Shown here in pieces: positions 9,150 to 19,855 of a stretch of DNA of 64,000 nucleotides. This DNA comes from Ligilactobacillus ubinensis (lineage in GTDB: Bacteria > Bacillota > Bacilli > Lactobacillales > Lactobacillaceae): contig NZ_JAIULA010000003.1 in NCBI RefSeq assembly GCF_024160875.1, forward strand, positions 62,001 to 126,000, read 5' to 3'. Position numbers and translations under genes: made by a program. Below the pieces are notes generated by a model. It saw only the letters and a list, made by a program, of their open reading frames with translations. It made no database searches and was not told where the DNA came from. Position 1 is the stretch's first letter, and each line of letters starts with the position of its first letter.

Positions 9150-9198
9150 GTAAAAAAAGAATTTTCTCAGATTATTTACAAAATGTTTTCATATGTTT

Positions 9199-12100
9199 TC
9201 ATTCCTGTAAAACCACATTTTCTTTGCCTAATAATGCTATAAGCAGACTCTGAGTTTCAGAGTCATCTTTCAACCAATATTTTTCATGCATTACCACTTT
9301 GTTTTCTTTTTGCACATCATAAATAATTACTGGTGTTTCACCATGCTGTTTTTGCATTAATGCTAGTAATTCCCGTTTATTAACAGCTGTAGCTTCTTTC
9401 GTGAGTCGTAGATACCAACGTTTAGTAGTTATTGTATCAGCTAGTACCATTTTACTTACTATAAACGATAATCCATTATGTTCCCTTACTTGTCCACTAA
9501 CAAGCCAACTCTGAGCTTCACGTATTCTTAAGCCATAACGTTGATATTCACTAGGAAAAAGGGTTATATCCAATTCGCCGGATTGATCACTTCCGGTTAT
9601 AAATGCCATATCATCGCCTTTTTTAGTTGTAATAACCCGGATATTCTTTATATAAACTAATATATTTGTTTTCATACCCACTTCTAATTCTGAAATATAT
9701 TTTGTCCGGTAGGTTTTAGCAATTGACGTATACTTCTCAATTGGATGTCCAGAAAGTGCCATGCCTAGATACTCTATTTCTTTTTCCAATCGTTCATTCA
9801 AACTTTGTTCTTTAACTTCTCGCTCTGCCGGTGTCATTAAAAGCTGACTTGATAAATCATCTGTAAGTTCAAGAGTCTTTAGCTCCGCATCTTTTAAACT
9901 AATCAGTCGATTACGATTTGTATCAAATCCATCTAAAGCTCCAGAATAAATCAAAGCGTCAATATATTCATCTTTTCTAAATTTAGGATCAATTCTTTTA
10001 AGAAAATCACTAAAATTTTTATACTTTCCATTTTGACGTCTTTCTTGAATTAGATTACTAATAAAATCACGTCGTAATTTTTTTATGCAGCTTAACCCAA
10101 AATAAATAGTCTTTTGTTTTAAGACATAACCCTGTTCACTTTGATTAATATCTGGTCCTTTAATATCGACATTATATTTTTTAGCTTCAAAAACATAGTC
10201 ACGCGTTTTTTGACTACCAATAACTGTATTAAGTAATGCTGCATAAAATGCGGCTGGATAGTGTGCTTTGATAAAGGCCAATTGAAATGCAAGCTTTGAG
10301 TATGCAATTGCATGTGATCTATTAAATCCATAATCGGCAAATCTTTCAATATACGTATATACTTGATTAGCTATTTGCTGAGTAAATCCCTTTTTTTGAG
10401 CTCCTTGCAAAAATTTACTTTTCATTTCTTCAATAATAATTTGTTTTTTTCCACTCATAGCACGACGTAAAAGATCAGCCTCACCTAAACTAAAGCCTCC
10501 CATAATAGAAGCAACTTGCATGACTTGTTCTTGATAAACAATAATCCCATACGTTATTCGCAAAATTGGTTCTAGCGCTTTATCTGGATAAGTTATTTTA
10601 TGTTGCTGCTGTTTTCTAGCAACAAATTCATCAATATTATCCATTGGTCCTGGTCTATATAAAGCATTAACTGCCACTACATCTTCAAAGGACGTTGGTT
10701 TAACTTTTCGTAGCACAGACCGAATCCCACCAGACTCAAATTGAAAAACACCAACTGTGTCGCCCTTTTGAAAAAGAGCTAAGGTACTTGCATCATTTAA
10801 ATCAATCTTATGCACATCAAAATTTGTTATGCCATAACCTTTTTTCACTAAATATACTGCATTACTTAAAAGCGATAAATTTCGAAGACCTAACAAGTCG
10901 ATTTTTAAAAGACCAACTTCCTCAACTTGCCCTTTAGCATATTGGGTTAACCAAATATTATCATTTCCCATACGAACAGGTACTGTTTCACGCAAATCAT
11001 GATCACTTAATATTATTCCAGCAGCGTGCTTTGAATAATGTCGCGGTAAGCCTTCTAGCTGCAGTGCAGTTTCATATAGTAATTTATTTATATAATTGTC
11101 TGCCACTAAGTTGCGCAAAGCTTGTGATTTTTCATAAGCATTTTTCAAACCTATTTTCATAGTATTTGGAATTGCTTTACTCCATTCATCTAATTCATAA
11201 GTTTTAAAACCTAAAACGCGCCCAACATCTCTGATAGCTTGCTTTGCACCTAATGTATCAAACGTAATAATTTGCGCCATATGACTTTCACCATACATAG
11301 TATATATATGATGGATTACCTCATCTCGTTTATTATCAGGTAAATCAATATCAATATCTGGCATTTGCGCTCTTTTACTGTTTAAAAAACGCTCAAATAA
11401 TAAATTATATTGTAGTGGATCAACATCTGTAATTTCTAATACATAAGCAACCAATGAACCAGCAGCTGAACCTCTACCCGGATCTAACATAATCTGTTGT
11501 TGTTGTGCAAATCGTGTGATATCAGCAACAATTAAAAAATAATCATTAAATCCCATATCTGAAATAACACTTAATTCATGTTCTAATCTTTGCTGGTATG
11601 GCTGTATATTTAAAATTTTTTCTTCATTAATTCTTTTAGTCAATCCTTTTAGACATAAATCACGCAAATATTGCTGTGAACTCATTTTCTTAGGTGTCTT
11701 ATAATGAGGTAGCTTGGTTTTAGGAAAATCTAACTCTAGATTACTCTTAGCACAAACTTGTGAAACAGTGTCAAAGGCTCGCTCTAATCCACAATCCATG
11801 TATTCCTTTTTTATTTCAGAAATGCTTTTCAAATAGTTAGCTCCTAATATCTTAGGGTTAATCTCGCTTTTTTCTAAAATAGTATTATTTTTAATAGCTT
11901 GTAAAACCTGTTGTCCAAAATAATCTGTTTGATGTACATATTGAACAGGTTGAGCAGCCACAATAGAAATCCCTTGTTTATCAGCTAAAGTTACTAAACT
12001 ACGCCGCGTAACTAAGTCCATTGTTGAACTTACACCCATATATAAGTCTTCAGATTTCACAATATTTTGCAATATTTCAAGTCTATTGACAATCATTTTT

Positions 12101-12510
12101 AAAGCATCGCTGTTCATCTCGCCATCAACAGCAGGAATAATTACGGTTAAGTCAAGAAAGTATTCAGAAATATCTTCTAAATTTAGCGCTACTCCTTCTG
12201 GTTTAGCCAGTTTAAGCGAACTAATTTTCATTAGATTGTGATAGCCTGTAAGACCTTGCGCAATTAAAATGAGTTCATTACCAATTACCCTAGTTTTCTC
12301 ATTTTTAAGCTGTAACGTTAGACCGAGTAACGGTTTAATACCATTAGCCTTGCAAGCATGATAAAAAGTCAGCATACCGTACATTACATTGTAATCAGTT
12401 AGTGCTAATACTTTATAACCCATGTTTTTAGCCGTAGTTACATAATCATCTATTTTCAACGAGCTTTGCAGTAAACTATAAGAACTAATTACTTGTAAAG
12501 GACTAAACAC
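9199..12510 (-). CDS. dnaE: DNA polymerase III alpha subunit (DnaE type)
   Basis: DnaE is the second replicative polymerase of Firmicutes, extending primers before PolC takes over. The domains seen are an N-terminal PHP domain (FSPLQVISSYSLL, ALTDYNVMYG), the palm with the catalytic PDIDIDLPD (about residue 390), the fingers (GVFQFESGGIRSVLRKVKP, ALYRPGPMDNIDEFV), tandem HhH, and a C-terminal OB fold (NILVYIKNIRVITTKKGDDMAFI). I start it at GTG 12510, 8 bases after GAGG, giving MFSPLQ and 1103 residues; the GTG at 12519 directly abuts the Shine-Dalgarno. It stands alone and diverges from the DUF2929 gene. Confidence 0.96.
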   Translation of the reverse strand: MFSPLQVISSYSLLQSSLKIDDYVTTAKNMGYKVLALTDYNVMYGMLTFYHACKANGIKPLLGLTLQLKNEKTRVIGNELILIAQGLTGYHNLMKISSLKLAKPEGVALNLEDISEYFLDLTVIIPAVDGEMNSDALKMIVNRLEILQNIVKSEDLYMGVSSTMDLVTRRSLVTLADKQGISIVAAQPVQYVHQTDYFGQQVLQAIKNNTILEKSEINPKILGANYLKSISEIKKEYMDCGLERAFDTVSQVCAKSNLELDFPKTKLPHYKTPKKMSSQQYLRDLCLKGLTKRINEEKILNIQPYQQRLEHELSVISDMGFNDYFLIVADITRFAQQQQIMLDPGRGSAAGSLVAYVLEITDVDPLQYNLLFERFLNSKRAQMPDIDIDLPDNKRDEVIHHIYTMYGESHMAQIITFDTLGAKQAIRDVGRVLGFKTYELDEWSKAIPNTMKIGLKNAYEKSQALRNLVADNYINKLLYETALQLEGLPRHYSKHAAGIILSDHDLRETVPVRMGNDNIWLTQYAKGQVEEVGLLKIDLLGLRNLSLLSNAVYLVKKGYGITNFDVHKIDLNDASTLALFQKGDTVGVFQFESGGIRSVLRKVKPTSFEDVVAVNALYRPGPMDNIDEFVARKQQQHKITYPDKALEPILRITYGIIVYQEQVMQVASIMGGFSLGEADLLRRAMSGKKQIIIEEMKSKFLQGAQKKGFTQQIANQVYTYIERFADYGFNRSHAIAYSKLAFQLAFIKAHYPAAFYAALLNTVIGSQKTRDYVFEAKKYNVDIKGPDINQSEQGYVLKQKTIYFGLSCIKKLRRDFISNLIQERRQNGKYKNFSDFLKRIDPKFRKDEYIDALIYSGALDGFDTNRNRLISLKDAELKTLELTDDLSSQLLMTPAEREVKEQSLNERLEKEIEYLGMALSGHPIEKYTSIAKTYRTKYISELEVGMKTNILVYIKNIRVITTKKGDDMAFITGSDQSGELDITLFPSEYQRYGLRIREAQSWLVSGQVREHNGLSFIVSKMVLADTITTKRWYLRLTKEATAVNKRELLALMQKQHGETPVIIYDVQKENKVVMHEKYWLKDDSETQSLLIALLGKENVVLQE

Positions 12511-12547
12511 GTAACTCACCTCATTTCAAAATATATTATTATCTTCA

Positions 12548-12565
12548 TTATAACAAACGTTATAA
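12548..12565. promoter_or_regulatory. Perfect palindrome between dnaE and the DUF2929 gene, possible operator
   Basis: TTATAAC and GTTATAA form a perfect 7-base inverted repeat around AAAC. It overlaps the sequence that reads TATAAT on the dnaE strand, so it could be an operator or simply an AT-rich -10 region. Confidence 0.4.
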
Positions 12566-12640
12566 AAACTTGCTCTCCAAAAAAACTATGCACTTTTAAG
12601 ATAAATGTGATAAACTACTAGTAAATGTGAGGTGTTTAAC

Positions 12641-12832
12641 ATGGGAAAACAATTAACAATCCTTTTTTGGGGTTTTATCTATGGTGAAGTTTTTGGTTAC
12701 ATTGTATCCGCACTTACAGGTTCAACTTTTAACGCTAAATTAAGCGGTTTGATTCCTATGATAGCAGGTTTCATTATCATTAATTGTTTATCATACTTTG
12801 TCAAAGACACTGCAAGTACTAAAAAAATATAG
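12641..12832 (+). CDS. DUF2929 (YjzD-like) small membrane protein
   Basis: A 63-residue protein with two transmembrane segments (LTILFWGFIYGEVFGYIVSAL and GLIPMIAGFIIINCLSYFV). Length and topology match DUF2929/YjzD, a family of unknown function often placed beside dnaE in lactobacilli. I use ATG 12641, 8 bases after GAGG; an in-frame GTG at 12632 lies inside the Shine-Dalgarno. It is monocistronic and followed by a strong terminator. Confidence 0.7.
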   Translation: MGKQLTILFWGFIYGEVFGYIVSALTGSTFNAKLSGLIPMIAGFIIINCLSYFVKDTASTKKI

Positions 12833-12844
12833 TGTGCTAATTTA

Positions 12845-12896
12845 TAAAAAAGAATTGGATGTCTATAATTTTAATAAGACATCCAATTCTTTTTGG
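12845..12896. terminator. Strong bidirectional terminator between the DUF2929 gene and clpB
   Basis: A perfect stem of AAAAAGAATTGGATGTC with its complement, 13-14 bases of loop, and A/T runs on both sides (12847-12894), placed between two converging genes. Confidence 0.9.
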
Positions 12897-12914
12897 TTTA
12901 ATTGTTTATTTTAA

Positions 12915-15515
12915 CTAACCATCAAGTTCTTTTGTTGTAAAAATTAAATTATCCTGCTGTCCAAGTGAAATAGTAACTTCGGAATGTGGCATTATTTTAC
13001 CCGTTATTATTTCTTTTGCGAGCGGTGTTTCAACTTTATTTGTAATAAAACGTTGTAACGGTCTTGCCCCATAAGCTGGATTATATCCATTTTCGGCAAT
13101 CCATTTACGTGCTTCTTGTGTAATCAGGAGTTTTATCTCCTGTTCTTCGAGCCGTTTAGAAAGCAAGTCGATAAACTTAACTACTATTTGTTCAATTGCT
13201 GCTAACGTTAGTGGTGTGAACATAATAATATCATCAATTCGATTCAAAAATTCAGGTTTAAAATGGTTTTTAGTTAAAGCCATAACTTCTTGACGTGTTT
13301 TTTGATCTATATTTCCATCTTGATTAACTTTATCCAATAAAATGTCTGAACCTAAATTTGAAGTCATAATTAAAATAGTATTTTTAAAATCAACTGTTCT
13401 TCCTTGTCCATCGGTTAAACGTCCATCATCTAAAACTTGCAATAAGATATTGAAAACATCCGGATGTGCTTTTTCAACCTCGTCTAACAAAATAATCGTG
13501 TATGGATTGCGCCGCACAGCTTCCGTAAGTTGACCACCTTCTTCATACCCTACATATCCTGGTGCAGCCCCAACAAGTCGTGAAACAGAGTACTTTTCCA
13601 TATATTCACTCATATCAATCCGAACCATATGTTTTTCTGAGTCAAAAAGATTTTCAGCCAAAGCCTTTGCTAGTTCTGTTTTACCAACTCCTGTAGGCCC
13701 TAAAAACATAAATGAGCCTAAAGGTTTGCTTGGGTCTTGTAAACCTGCTCGAGCACGCAAAACTGCATCAGCAACTGCATTTACTGCTTCATCTTGACCA
13801 ACAACACGATTGTGTAAACTTGCTGCTAAATGCATTAACTTCTCTCTTTCGCCTTCAATCAGTTTTGCAACAGGAATACCTGTAAGACGGCTAATTACAA
13901 TTGCAATTTCATTTTCAGTAACAGATTCTTCAACTAACTTACTCTCAGAAGCTGTTTCTTTTTCCAATTCTTGTAATTCTTTATGCAATTGTGGTAGCTC
14001 TGCATTTTGCAATCGAGCAACTTTCTCATAGTCTGCATCATTTGTAGCTGCTTCTAACTCATGTTGGAGATGATCAATTTCTTCTTTTTTATCGCTAATC
14101 TTCTGGATATCATCTTTTTCTGTATCCCAGCGTAATTTCAGTTTTGCTACTTCTTCTTTTGTCTCTGCTAATTCACTTTGCATATCTGTTAACCGCTTTT
14201 TAGAAGCTGGATCAGTTTCTTTTTTCAATGCACTTTCTTCAACCTGCAAACGCAATAAATGTCTATTTGCTTGATCTAATTCAGTAGGTACCGAATTCAT
14301 TTCTACTCTAATTTCTGCGCAGGCTTCATCAATCAAATCAATTGCCTTATCTGGCAAAAAGCGATCGGTTATATATCTATTTGACAGTGTCGCTGCCGCT
14401 ACTAGAGCATTATCGTGAATTCGAACACCATGATGGATTTCATAACGTTCTTTTAAGCCTCTAAGAATTGAAATAGTATCTGTTACACTTGGCTCTTTTA
14501 CCAACACCTTTTGAAAGCGTCGTTCAAGCGCCTTATCTTTTTCTACATACTCACGATACTCATCGAGCGTTGTTGCACCAATAAGATGAAGTTCGCCTCT
14601 TGCCAACATTGGTTTGAGCAAGTTTCCCGCATCCATACTCCCCTCAGTTTTACCTGCACCTACAATATTATGAATCTCATCAATAAACAGTAAAATTTTT
14701 CCTTCGCTTTTGCTTACTTCTTTTAAAACCGCTTTTAGACGTTCTTCAAACTCACCACGATATTTAGCACCGGCAATCAATGAACCCATATCCAGTGAAA
14801 AAATAGTTTTATCGCGCAAATTTTCAGGAACATCTTTGCGCACGATTCTTTGCGCTAAACCTTCCACGATTGCTGTTTTACCAACACCTGGTTCTCCTAT
14901 TAAAACAGGGTTATTTTTCGTTTTACGCGATAAAATACGAATAACATCCCGAATTTCTTCATCTCGTCCAATAATTGGATCTTGCTTTCCACTTTGAACC
15001 TGTTTGACTAAATCAATACCATATTTTTCTAATACCTTATACTGAGATTCCTGATTTTTAGAAGTCACTTTTTCACCCCCGCGCAAATTTAAAACTAAAG
15101 CTGTCAATCCTTTTTCAGTAACCTGATGTTTCGCTAAATATTCAGTTAATGGATTGTATTTTAATTTCATCAATGCCAGTAAAATAGTATCAATTGCAAT
15201 AAATTCATCACCTTGCTGTTGGCGTATTTTATCAGCTTCTTGCAAAAGATTAAATAAGTTTTGGCTTAAACTTTGACCATACTGAACAGTTCCCTCAACA
15301 ACTGCTATTTTATCTAATTGACGATCAATTAAATCTTCAAATTCAGTTAAATTAACTTTGGCTTGCTTATAAATATCAGCAGCCATTTCACCTGGTTGTA
15401 TCAAAAATTTAAATAGGTGATAAATTTCAATTTCTTGATGCCGCCTTGTTACTGCAATCTGTTGGGCTTGTGCAAGCGCATCTTGTACAGCTTGGGTTAA
15501 CTTATCATTGTTCAA
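12915..15515 (-). CDS. clpB: ATP-dependent disaggregase ClpB
   Basis: ClpB is a hexameric Hsp100 chaperone that extracts proteins from aggregates with DnaK. The order is: N-terminal Clp repeat domain (about 1-150), NBD1 with GEPGVGKT and [11 protein letters not shown], a long coiled-coil middle domain (about 400-520, rich in Glu/Lys/Leu) that marks ClpB rather than ClpC/ClpE, and NBD2 with GPTGVGKT and [19 protein letters not shown] choose TTG 15515, 9 bases after AGGGGAG, giving 866 residues ([11 protein letters not shown]), rather than a start ten codons earlier. About 70 bases separate it from pepT. No CIRCE element or CtsR direct repeat was recognised upstream. Confidence 0.96.
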   Translation of the reverse strand: MNNDKLTQAVQDALAQAQQIAVTRRHQEIEIYHLFKFLIQPGEMAADIYKQAKVNLTEFEDLIDRQLDKIAVVEGTVQYGQSLSQNLFNLLQEADKIRQQQGDEFIAIDTILLALMKLKYNPLTEYLAKHQVTEKGLTALVLNLRGGEKVTSKNQESQYKVLEKYGIDLVKQVQSGKQDPIIGRDEEIRDVIRILSRKTKNNPVLIGEPGVGKTAIVEGLAQRIVRKDVPENLRDKTIFSLDMGSLIAGAKYRGEFEERLKAVLKEVSKSEGKILLFIDEIHNIVGAGKTEGSMDAGNLLKPMLARGELHLIGATTLDEYREYVEKDKALERRFQKVLVKEPSVTDTISILRGLKERYEIHHGVRIHDNALVAAATLSNRYITDRFLPDKAIDLIDEACAEIRVEMNSVPTELDQANRHLLRLQVEESALKKETDPASKKRLTDMQSELAETKEEVAKLKLRWDTEKDDIQKISDKKEEIDHLQHELEAATNDADYEKVARLQNAELPQLHKELQELEKETASESKLVEESVTENEIAIVISRLTGIPVAKLIEGEREKLMHLAASLHNRVVGQDEAVNAVADAVLRARAGLQDPSKPLGSFMFLGPTGVGKTELAKALAENLFDSEKHMVRIDMSEYMEKYSVSRLVGAAPGYVGYEEGGQLTEAVRRNPYTIILLDEVEKAHPDVFNILLQVLDDGRLTDGQGRTVDFKNTILIMTSNLGSDILLDKVNQDGNIDQKTRQEVMALTKNHFKPEFLNRIDDIIMFTPLTLAAIEQIVVKFIDLLSKRLEEQEIKLLITQEARKWIAENGYNPAYGARPLQRFITNKVETPLAKEIITGKIMPHSEVTISLGQQDNLIFTTKELDG

Positions 15516-15585
15516 TTTATGCCGCTCCCCTTCAATAAAAATCAACTGTCATAAAATATTTAAGTATCAAGTAAAATTATCTGTA

Positions 15586-16839
15586 TTAGTCTTTTTGCAC
15601 ATTCTTAACTAATGCAATTATCTCTAAAATAACATCAACCGCTTGTTCCATGACTTGTTCTGAAACATATTCATACCGTCCATGCATATTTTCGCCACCC
15701 GCAAATAAATTAGGCGTTGGTAATCCCATAAAGGATATTTTAGAGCCATCAGTTCCCCCACGAACCGGATAAATTTCTGGTTTAATATCCAAATTTTCCA
15801 TTGCCTTTTTAGCTATATTTACGACAGTCATATCTTTTTCAATAACTTCGCGCATGTTGTAATATTGATCATACATCTTTACTGTAACTCGTTTAGCAGT
15901 CGCAGCTTGATTCATCATATCAGCAATGTGCATAATTAAGGCTTTACGTTGCTCAAATTTTTCTTTATTATGATCACGAATAATATATGTCAAATGTGCT
16001 TCTTCAACATTGCCAGTTACTTCCACCACATGGAAAAAGCCTTGGCGTCCATCCGTTAACTCAGGGACTTCATTTTGAGGTAATTGCGCGTGAAAATCAG
16101 CAGCTAACTGAATTGCATTAACCATAATTCCCTTAGCCGTTGCTGGATGAACATTTTTCCCATGAAAAGTAATTTCAGCTTGTGCAGCATTAAAAGTTTC
16201 ATATTCTAATTCACCTAAAGGCCCACCATCAACTGTGTATGCTATATCTGCTCCAAAATCGATTACATCAAACTTATCTGCACCGGTTCCAATTTCTTCA
16301 TCTGGTCCTATCCCAATTTCAATTTCACCATGTTTTATCTCAGGATGATTCACTAAATACTCAACTGCAGTAATAATTTCGGCTACACCCGCTTTATCAT
16401 CAGCTCCAAGTAATGTTTTTCCGTCAGTCGTAATAAGCGTTTGATTCCGATATTTTTTCAAATTAGGAAATTCCGTTGGATCAAGAACGTATTCACCTGT
16501 ACTGTCTAGATTAATCACACTTTGACCATCATAGTCTACAACTATCTGTGGATTTACATTTTGCGCATTAAAATCAGCCGTATCCATATGAGCAATAAAT
16601 CCTACTTTAGGAGCTTTTATATTTTTTTCTAAATTACTTGGTAGTGTCGCAAATACATAACCACTTTTAGCAGAAATGCGCACATTATTCATTCCGATTT
16701 TTTGTAATTCCTCTGCCAGCTTTTTAGCAAATTCAACTTGCGTTTGTGTGGATGGAATTGTGGTTGCTTGTGCATCTGAACGAGTTTCAGTTTTTACATA
16801 TTTCAAAAAGCGCGGTACTAATTCTCCATATTTTTGCAT
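15586..16839 (-). CDS. pepT: Peptidase T (tripeptidase)
   Basis: A cytosolic dizinc aminotripeptidase of family M20B that frees the N-terminal residue of tripeptides. Metal-binding and catalytic motifs are visible: [11 protein letters not shown] (His and the general Asp), [12 protein letters not shown] (bridging Asp), [13 protein letters not shown] (catalytic Glu-Glu), [17 protein letters not shown], and the late [14 protein letters not shown] His ligand. Its 417 residues are full length. It starts at ATG 16839 after AAGGAG, about 10 bases downstream of the Nif3-like gene. Confidence 0.96.
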   Translation of the reverse strand: MQKYGELVPRFLKYVKTETRSDAQATTIPSTQTQVEFAKKLAEELQKIGMNNVRISAKSGYVFATLPSNLEKNIKAPKVGFIAHMDTADFNAQNVNPQIVVDYDGQSVINLDSTGEYVLDPTEFPNLKKYRNQTLITTDGKTLLGADDKAGVAEIITAVEYLVNHPEIKHGEIEIGIGPDEEIGTGADKFDVIDFGADIAYTVDGGPLGELEYETFNAAQAEITFHGKNVHPATAKGIMVNAIQLAADFHAQLPQNEVPELTDGRQGFFHVVEVTGNVEEAHLTYIIRDHNKEKFEQRKALIMHIADMMNQAATAKRVTVKMYDQYYNMREVIEKDMTVVNIAKKAMENLDIKPEIYPVRGGTDGSKISFMGLPTPNLFAGGENMHGRYEYVSEQVMEQAVDVILEIIALVKNVQKD

Positions 16840-16850
16840 AAAATTTCTCC

Positions 16851-17657
16851 TTATAAAAAAGTAAATGGGTCTGTATTTACTTTTGAGATATAAATTTCAA
16901 AATCCCAATTATTTTTAGTTTTATAATCTTTAAATAGCTGTGCTAAATGTGGTTTACAAATTGACTCAACATAATGACCTACATCAAAAACATTTAGATT
17001 AGCAGCAAGCATATCATGCGCAGTATGATAGCTAATATCGCCTGTTACATAAGCATCCGCTTTACTATTTAATGCGGCAGGATAAAATTTACCCCCACTA
17101 CCGCCTAAAATAGCTACCCGTTTAATTTTTTTGCCTAAGTCATTAGCAATTACCCGAAGTCCTTGTAAATTAAAAACCTGTTTACATTTATCGGCAAACT
17201 GTTGCACTGTCATGACATGATTTAGATTTCCTATCCTACCTAAGCCATAAACTAAATTACCAATTTGCTGATTTGGTTCAAGAACTTCTACTTGCTGTAG
17301 TCCTAATGCCGTAGCTAGCCAATCATTCATACCATTTTGCGCACTATCAAGATTAGTATGTGCACCATATACCGTTATCCCATTTTGAATAATTTGTGCA
17401 TACATTTTATTTTGTGGAACTGCTAAATCAAAATGCTTAATAGGTCTAAACAAGACTGGATGATGTGCAAAAATAAAATCAACGTCCTTGGCTATTGCTT
17501 CTGCCACAACCTCTGGTCTAACATCTAACGTCACCATCATTTTATGAACCTCTTGATCTAAATTACCTATTTGTAATCCAATCGGGTCACCAGGTTCTGC
17601 TAATTGGCTAGGTGCAAATTCTTCAAAACATGTAACAATATCTCTAACTTTCACCAT
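16851..17657 (-). CDS. Nif3-like dinuclear metal-centre protein (GTP cyclohydrolase I type 2 family)
   Basis: A 268-residue NIF3/YqfO-family protein. The metal-binding HHP motif is seen in [12 protein letters not shown], with further ligands in [10 protein letters not shown] and [10 protein letters not shown]. It lacks the roughly 100-residue insert domain of Bacillus YqfO, which is normal in lactobacilli. Its biochemical role is unresolved despite the database name. I start it at ATG 17657 behind GAGGGTG (MVKVRDIV), so it overlaps the end of trmK by 14 bases; an upstream in-frame start is unlikely. The trmK-nif3 pair is conserved in Firmicutes. Confidence 0.9.
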   Translation of the reverse strand: MVKVRDIVTCFEEFAPSQLAEPGDPIGLQIGNLDQEVHKMMVTLDVRPEVVAEAIAKDVDFIFAHHPVLFRPIKHFDLAVPQNKMYAQIIQNGITVYGAHTNLDSAQNGMNDWLATALGLQQVEVLEPNQQIGNLVYGLGRIGNLNHVMTVQQFADKCKQVFNLQGLRVIANDLGKKIKRVAILGGSGGKFYPAALNSKADAYVTGDISYHTAHDMLAANLNVFDVGHYVESICKPHLAQLFKDYKTKNNWDFEIYISKVNTDPFTFL

Positions 17658-18348
17658 GTAAAACACCCTCAATTCTAGCTACATTATCTTCCATTAGCTG
17701 CTTTTTTTCCAATGGAACAACTTTGGCCTTGTCCATTTGCTGAATGACACGCTTCATTTTATGAACTTCTTCACTCCACTTGGCGATAAAAGCTGCATTT
17801 TTTTCTTTTCTAAGATATACGCCAAATTCTAAATCTAAATCCGTCATATGTGCTTGGTTTGGAATATAGTCAGCAACTATTATCTCATAAATATGACCGT
17901 CTTCACTTAAAATTTCTTCGGCTACTACTGTATATTCTTCTTGCATCAGCCAACGCCTAACATCAGCAGCCCCTACATTAGGTTGTAAAATCAGGCGTGG
18001 ATGATTAACTAACTTTGCTCTTCCATCCTCTAAAATATTGCAAATTAACGGACCACCCATACCACAAATCGTAATTGTATCAATTTTATCCGTTACTTTG
18101 ATTGCTTCTAAACCATTAGCTAATCTAGCCTTAATAATGTCTGTTAAGCCTTCTTTGCGTAATTCATGACATGCATTTTCATATGGGCCTCTAACCACTT
18201 CACCAGCAACAGCAAATCTAATTTGCTCTTTTAAAGCTAAATAAGCTGGTAAGTATGCGTGATCTGAACCAATATCTGCTAAACTTGCATCTTGTGGGAC
18301 ATAGTTTGCTACAGTTAATAAACGTTTTGATAAGTTCCTTGCATCCAT
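17644..18348 (-). CDS. trmK: tRNA (adenine(22)-N1)-methyltransferase
   Basis: TrmK methylates N1 of A22 in tRNA using SAM. The 234-residue protein begins with LSKRLLTVANYVPQDASLADIGSDHAYLP (SAM-binding loop DIGSDHAYLP) and has TITICGMGGPLI and LILQPNVGAADVRRWL, typical for the family, followed by a helical C-terminal extension. It follows rpoD but has its own promoter at 18420-18448, and rpoD has a terminator, so it starts a new unit with the Nif3-like gene. Confidence 0.93.
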   Translation of the reverse strand: MDARNLSKRLLTVANYVPQDASLADIGSDHAYLPAYLALKEQIRFAVAGEVVRGPYENACHELRKEGLTDIIKARLANGLEAIKVTDKIDTITICGMGGPLICNILEDGRAKLVNHPRLILQPNVGAADVRRWLMQEEYTVVAEEILSEDGHIYEIIVADYIPNQAHMTDLDLEFGVYLRKEKNAAFIAKWSEEVHKMKRVIQQMDKAKVVPLEKKQLMEDNVARIEGVLHGES

Positions 18349-18419
18349 GTATTTATAACCAAACTAATTGTGTGTACAGTTAGTTGGTATTCCTTTCTTA
18401 TTACTTATAACTATTTTCT

Positions 18420-18448
18420 ATTGTACCGAATTTTGATAATAGTGACAA
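18420..18448 (-). promoter_or_regulatory. Sigma-A promoter of trmK
   Basis: On the minus strand TTGTCA (18443-18448) and TACAAT (18420-18425) are 17 bases apart. The roughly 65-base leader that follows contains an imperfect inverted repeat (ACCAAACTAA / TTAGTTGGT) just before the start codon. Confidence 0.75.
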
Positions 18449-18702
18449 TATCTTCAATCTTTACGGGTTATTAAATTAGTATTATCAATTTAATCCAGAA
18501 CAAAAAAGCTAGATTCTTTTTATCTCCAAATATTAGGTACAAAATGTGCAACAATAAAAAAGAAGCGGATTTCTCCGCTCCATAAAACTAACTTCTGGGA
18601 GTTACTATCTTAATCTACCCATCTTCATCTATTTTTTATTTAAACCTACTATGCTTTTAGCCAATATTACATAAAAAGTAATCTTAAACTAAAAGAATTC
18701 AT
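18449..18702. other. Intergenic region between rpoD and trmK
   Basis: Together with the trmK promoter and leader this is a 354-base gap. It contains the rpoD terminator (18555-18581) and otherwise AT-rich sequence with no reading frame or RNA gene that I can support. Confidence 0.6.
18555..18581 (-). terminator. Terminator of dnaG-rpoD
   Basis: On the minus strand AGCGGA-GAAA-TCCGCT forms a compact stem with a GNRA tetraloop, followed by TTCTTTTTT. Confidence 0.85.
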
Positions 18703-19842
18703 CTATTCCAAAAAATCCCTTAATTGTTTCGAACGGGAAGGATGACGTAATTTGCGCAATGCCTTAGCTTCAATTTGACGAATACGTTCACGTGTAACCC
18801 CAAAAACCTTACCAACTTCTTCAAGCGTGCGCGTCCGTCCGCCGTCATCTAAACCAAAACGCAAACGCAATACATTTTCTTCACGATCAGTTAATGTATC
18901 AAGTACACTTTCTAATTGTTCCTTCAATAATTCATAAGCAGCATGATCAGCTGGACTAGTTGCATCTTGATCTTCAATAAAATCACCTAAATGCGAATCA
19001 TCTTCTTCACCAATTGGTGTTTCCAAAGATACCGGTTCTTGTGCAATCTTTAGAATCTCACGGACTTTTTCTGTAGGCATGTCCATTTCAGCCCCAATTT
19101 CTTCGGGTGTAGGTTCACGCCCTAAATCCTGCAACATTTGACGTTGAATTCTAATTAATTTGTTAATCGTTTCAACCATGTGCACTGGGATTCTTATCGT
19201 TCTTGCTTGATCAGCAATTGCACGTGTTATCGCCTGTCTAATCCACCATGTTGCATAGGTTGAAAATTTAAACCCTTTGCGATAATCAAATTTTTCAACG
19301 GCCTTCATCAAACCCATATTACCCTCTTGGATAAGATCAAGAAAAGACATTCCCCGACCAACATAACGTTTGGCAATCGAAACGACTAACCTCAAATTTG
19401 CTTCTGCTAAGCGTTGTTTAGCCTCTTCATCACCGTTTTCAATTCGTAATGCAAGTGCAACTTCTTGATCTGCAGTTAACAAGTTAACACGACCAATTTC
19501 TTTTAAATACATCCGAACTGGATCATTTATTTTCACACCAGAAGAAGGTTGTTCTTCCTTTTCTGCATCCTTTTTAACTTCTTTAACTTCTTCATCAGCT
19601 ACTTTTAAACTAGCTTCACTAGGATTACCATCCTCATCAACAACAGAAATGCCTGCATCTTCAATTCGACCGATTAACGTATTTATCTGCTCTGCATCTA
19701 ACTGATATGGCTTAACTAACGAATCAGCCAACTTAGTATACGTTACTTCTTTTTTCGGCTTAAATGTACGAATAAGTTCACGTAATGTTTTATTATAAGC
19801 AACTCCATCTACTTTGTTGTTTGTCTTCTTCTCTTCTGCCAA
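18703..19842 (-). CDS. rpoD: RNA polymerase primary sigma factor RpoD (SigA)
   Basis: The 379-residue housekeeping sigma factor. Region 1.1 is short and acidic ([15 protein letters not shown]), region 1.2 reads [17 protein letters not shown], region 2 has [25 protein letters not shown] and [20 protein letters not shown], region 3 follows, and region 4 ends with [20 protein letters not shown]. It uses TTG 19842 behind AAGGAGG (residues MAEEKK). It lies 13 bases downstream of dnaG, the conserved dnaG-rpoD operon, and ends in a strong hairpin terminator. It should recognise the TTGACA/TATAAT promoters seen across the window. Confidence 0.98.
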   Translation of the reverse strand: MAEEKKTNNKVDGVAYNKTLRELIRTFKPKKEVTYTKLADSLVKPYQLDAEQINTLIGRIEDAGISVVDEDGNPSEASLKVADEEVKEVKKDAEKEEQPSSGVKINDPVRMYLKEIGRVNLLTADQEVALALRIENGDEEAKQRLAEANLRLVVSIAKRYVGRGMSFLDLIQEGNMGLMKAVEKFDYRKGFKFSTYATWWIRQAITRAIADQARTIRIPVHMVETINKLIRIQRQMLQDLGREPTPEEIGAEMDMPTEKVREILKIAQEPVSLETPIGEEDDSHLGDFIEDQDATSPADHAAYELLKEQLESVLDTLTDREENVLRLRFGLDDGGRTRTLEEVGKVFGVTRERIRQIEAKALRKLRHPSRSKQLRDFLE

Positions 19843-19855
19843 AATGAAGGCCTCC

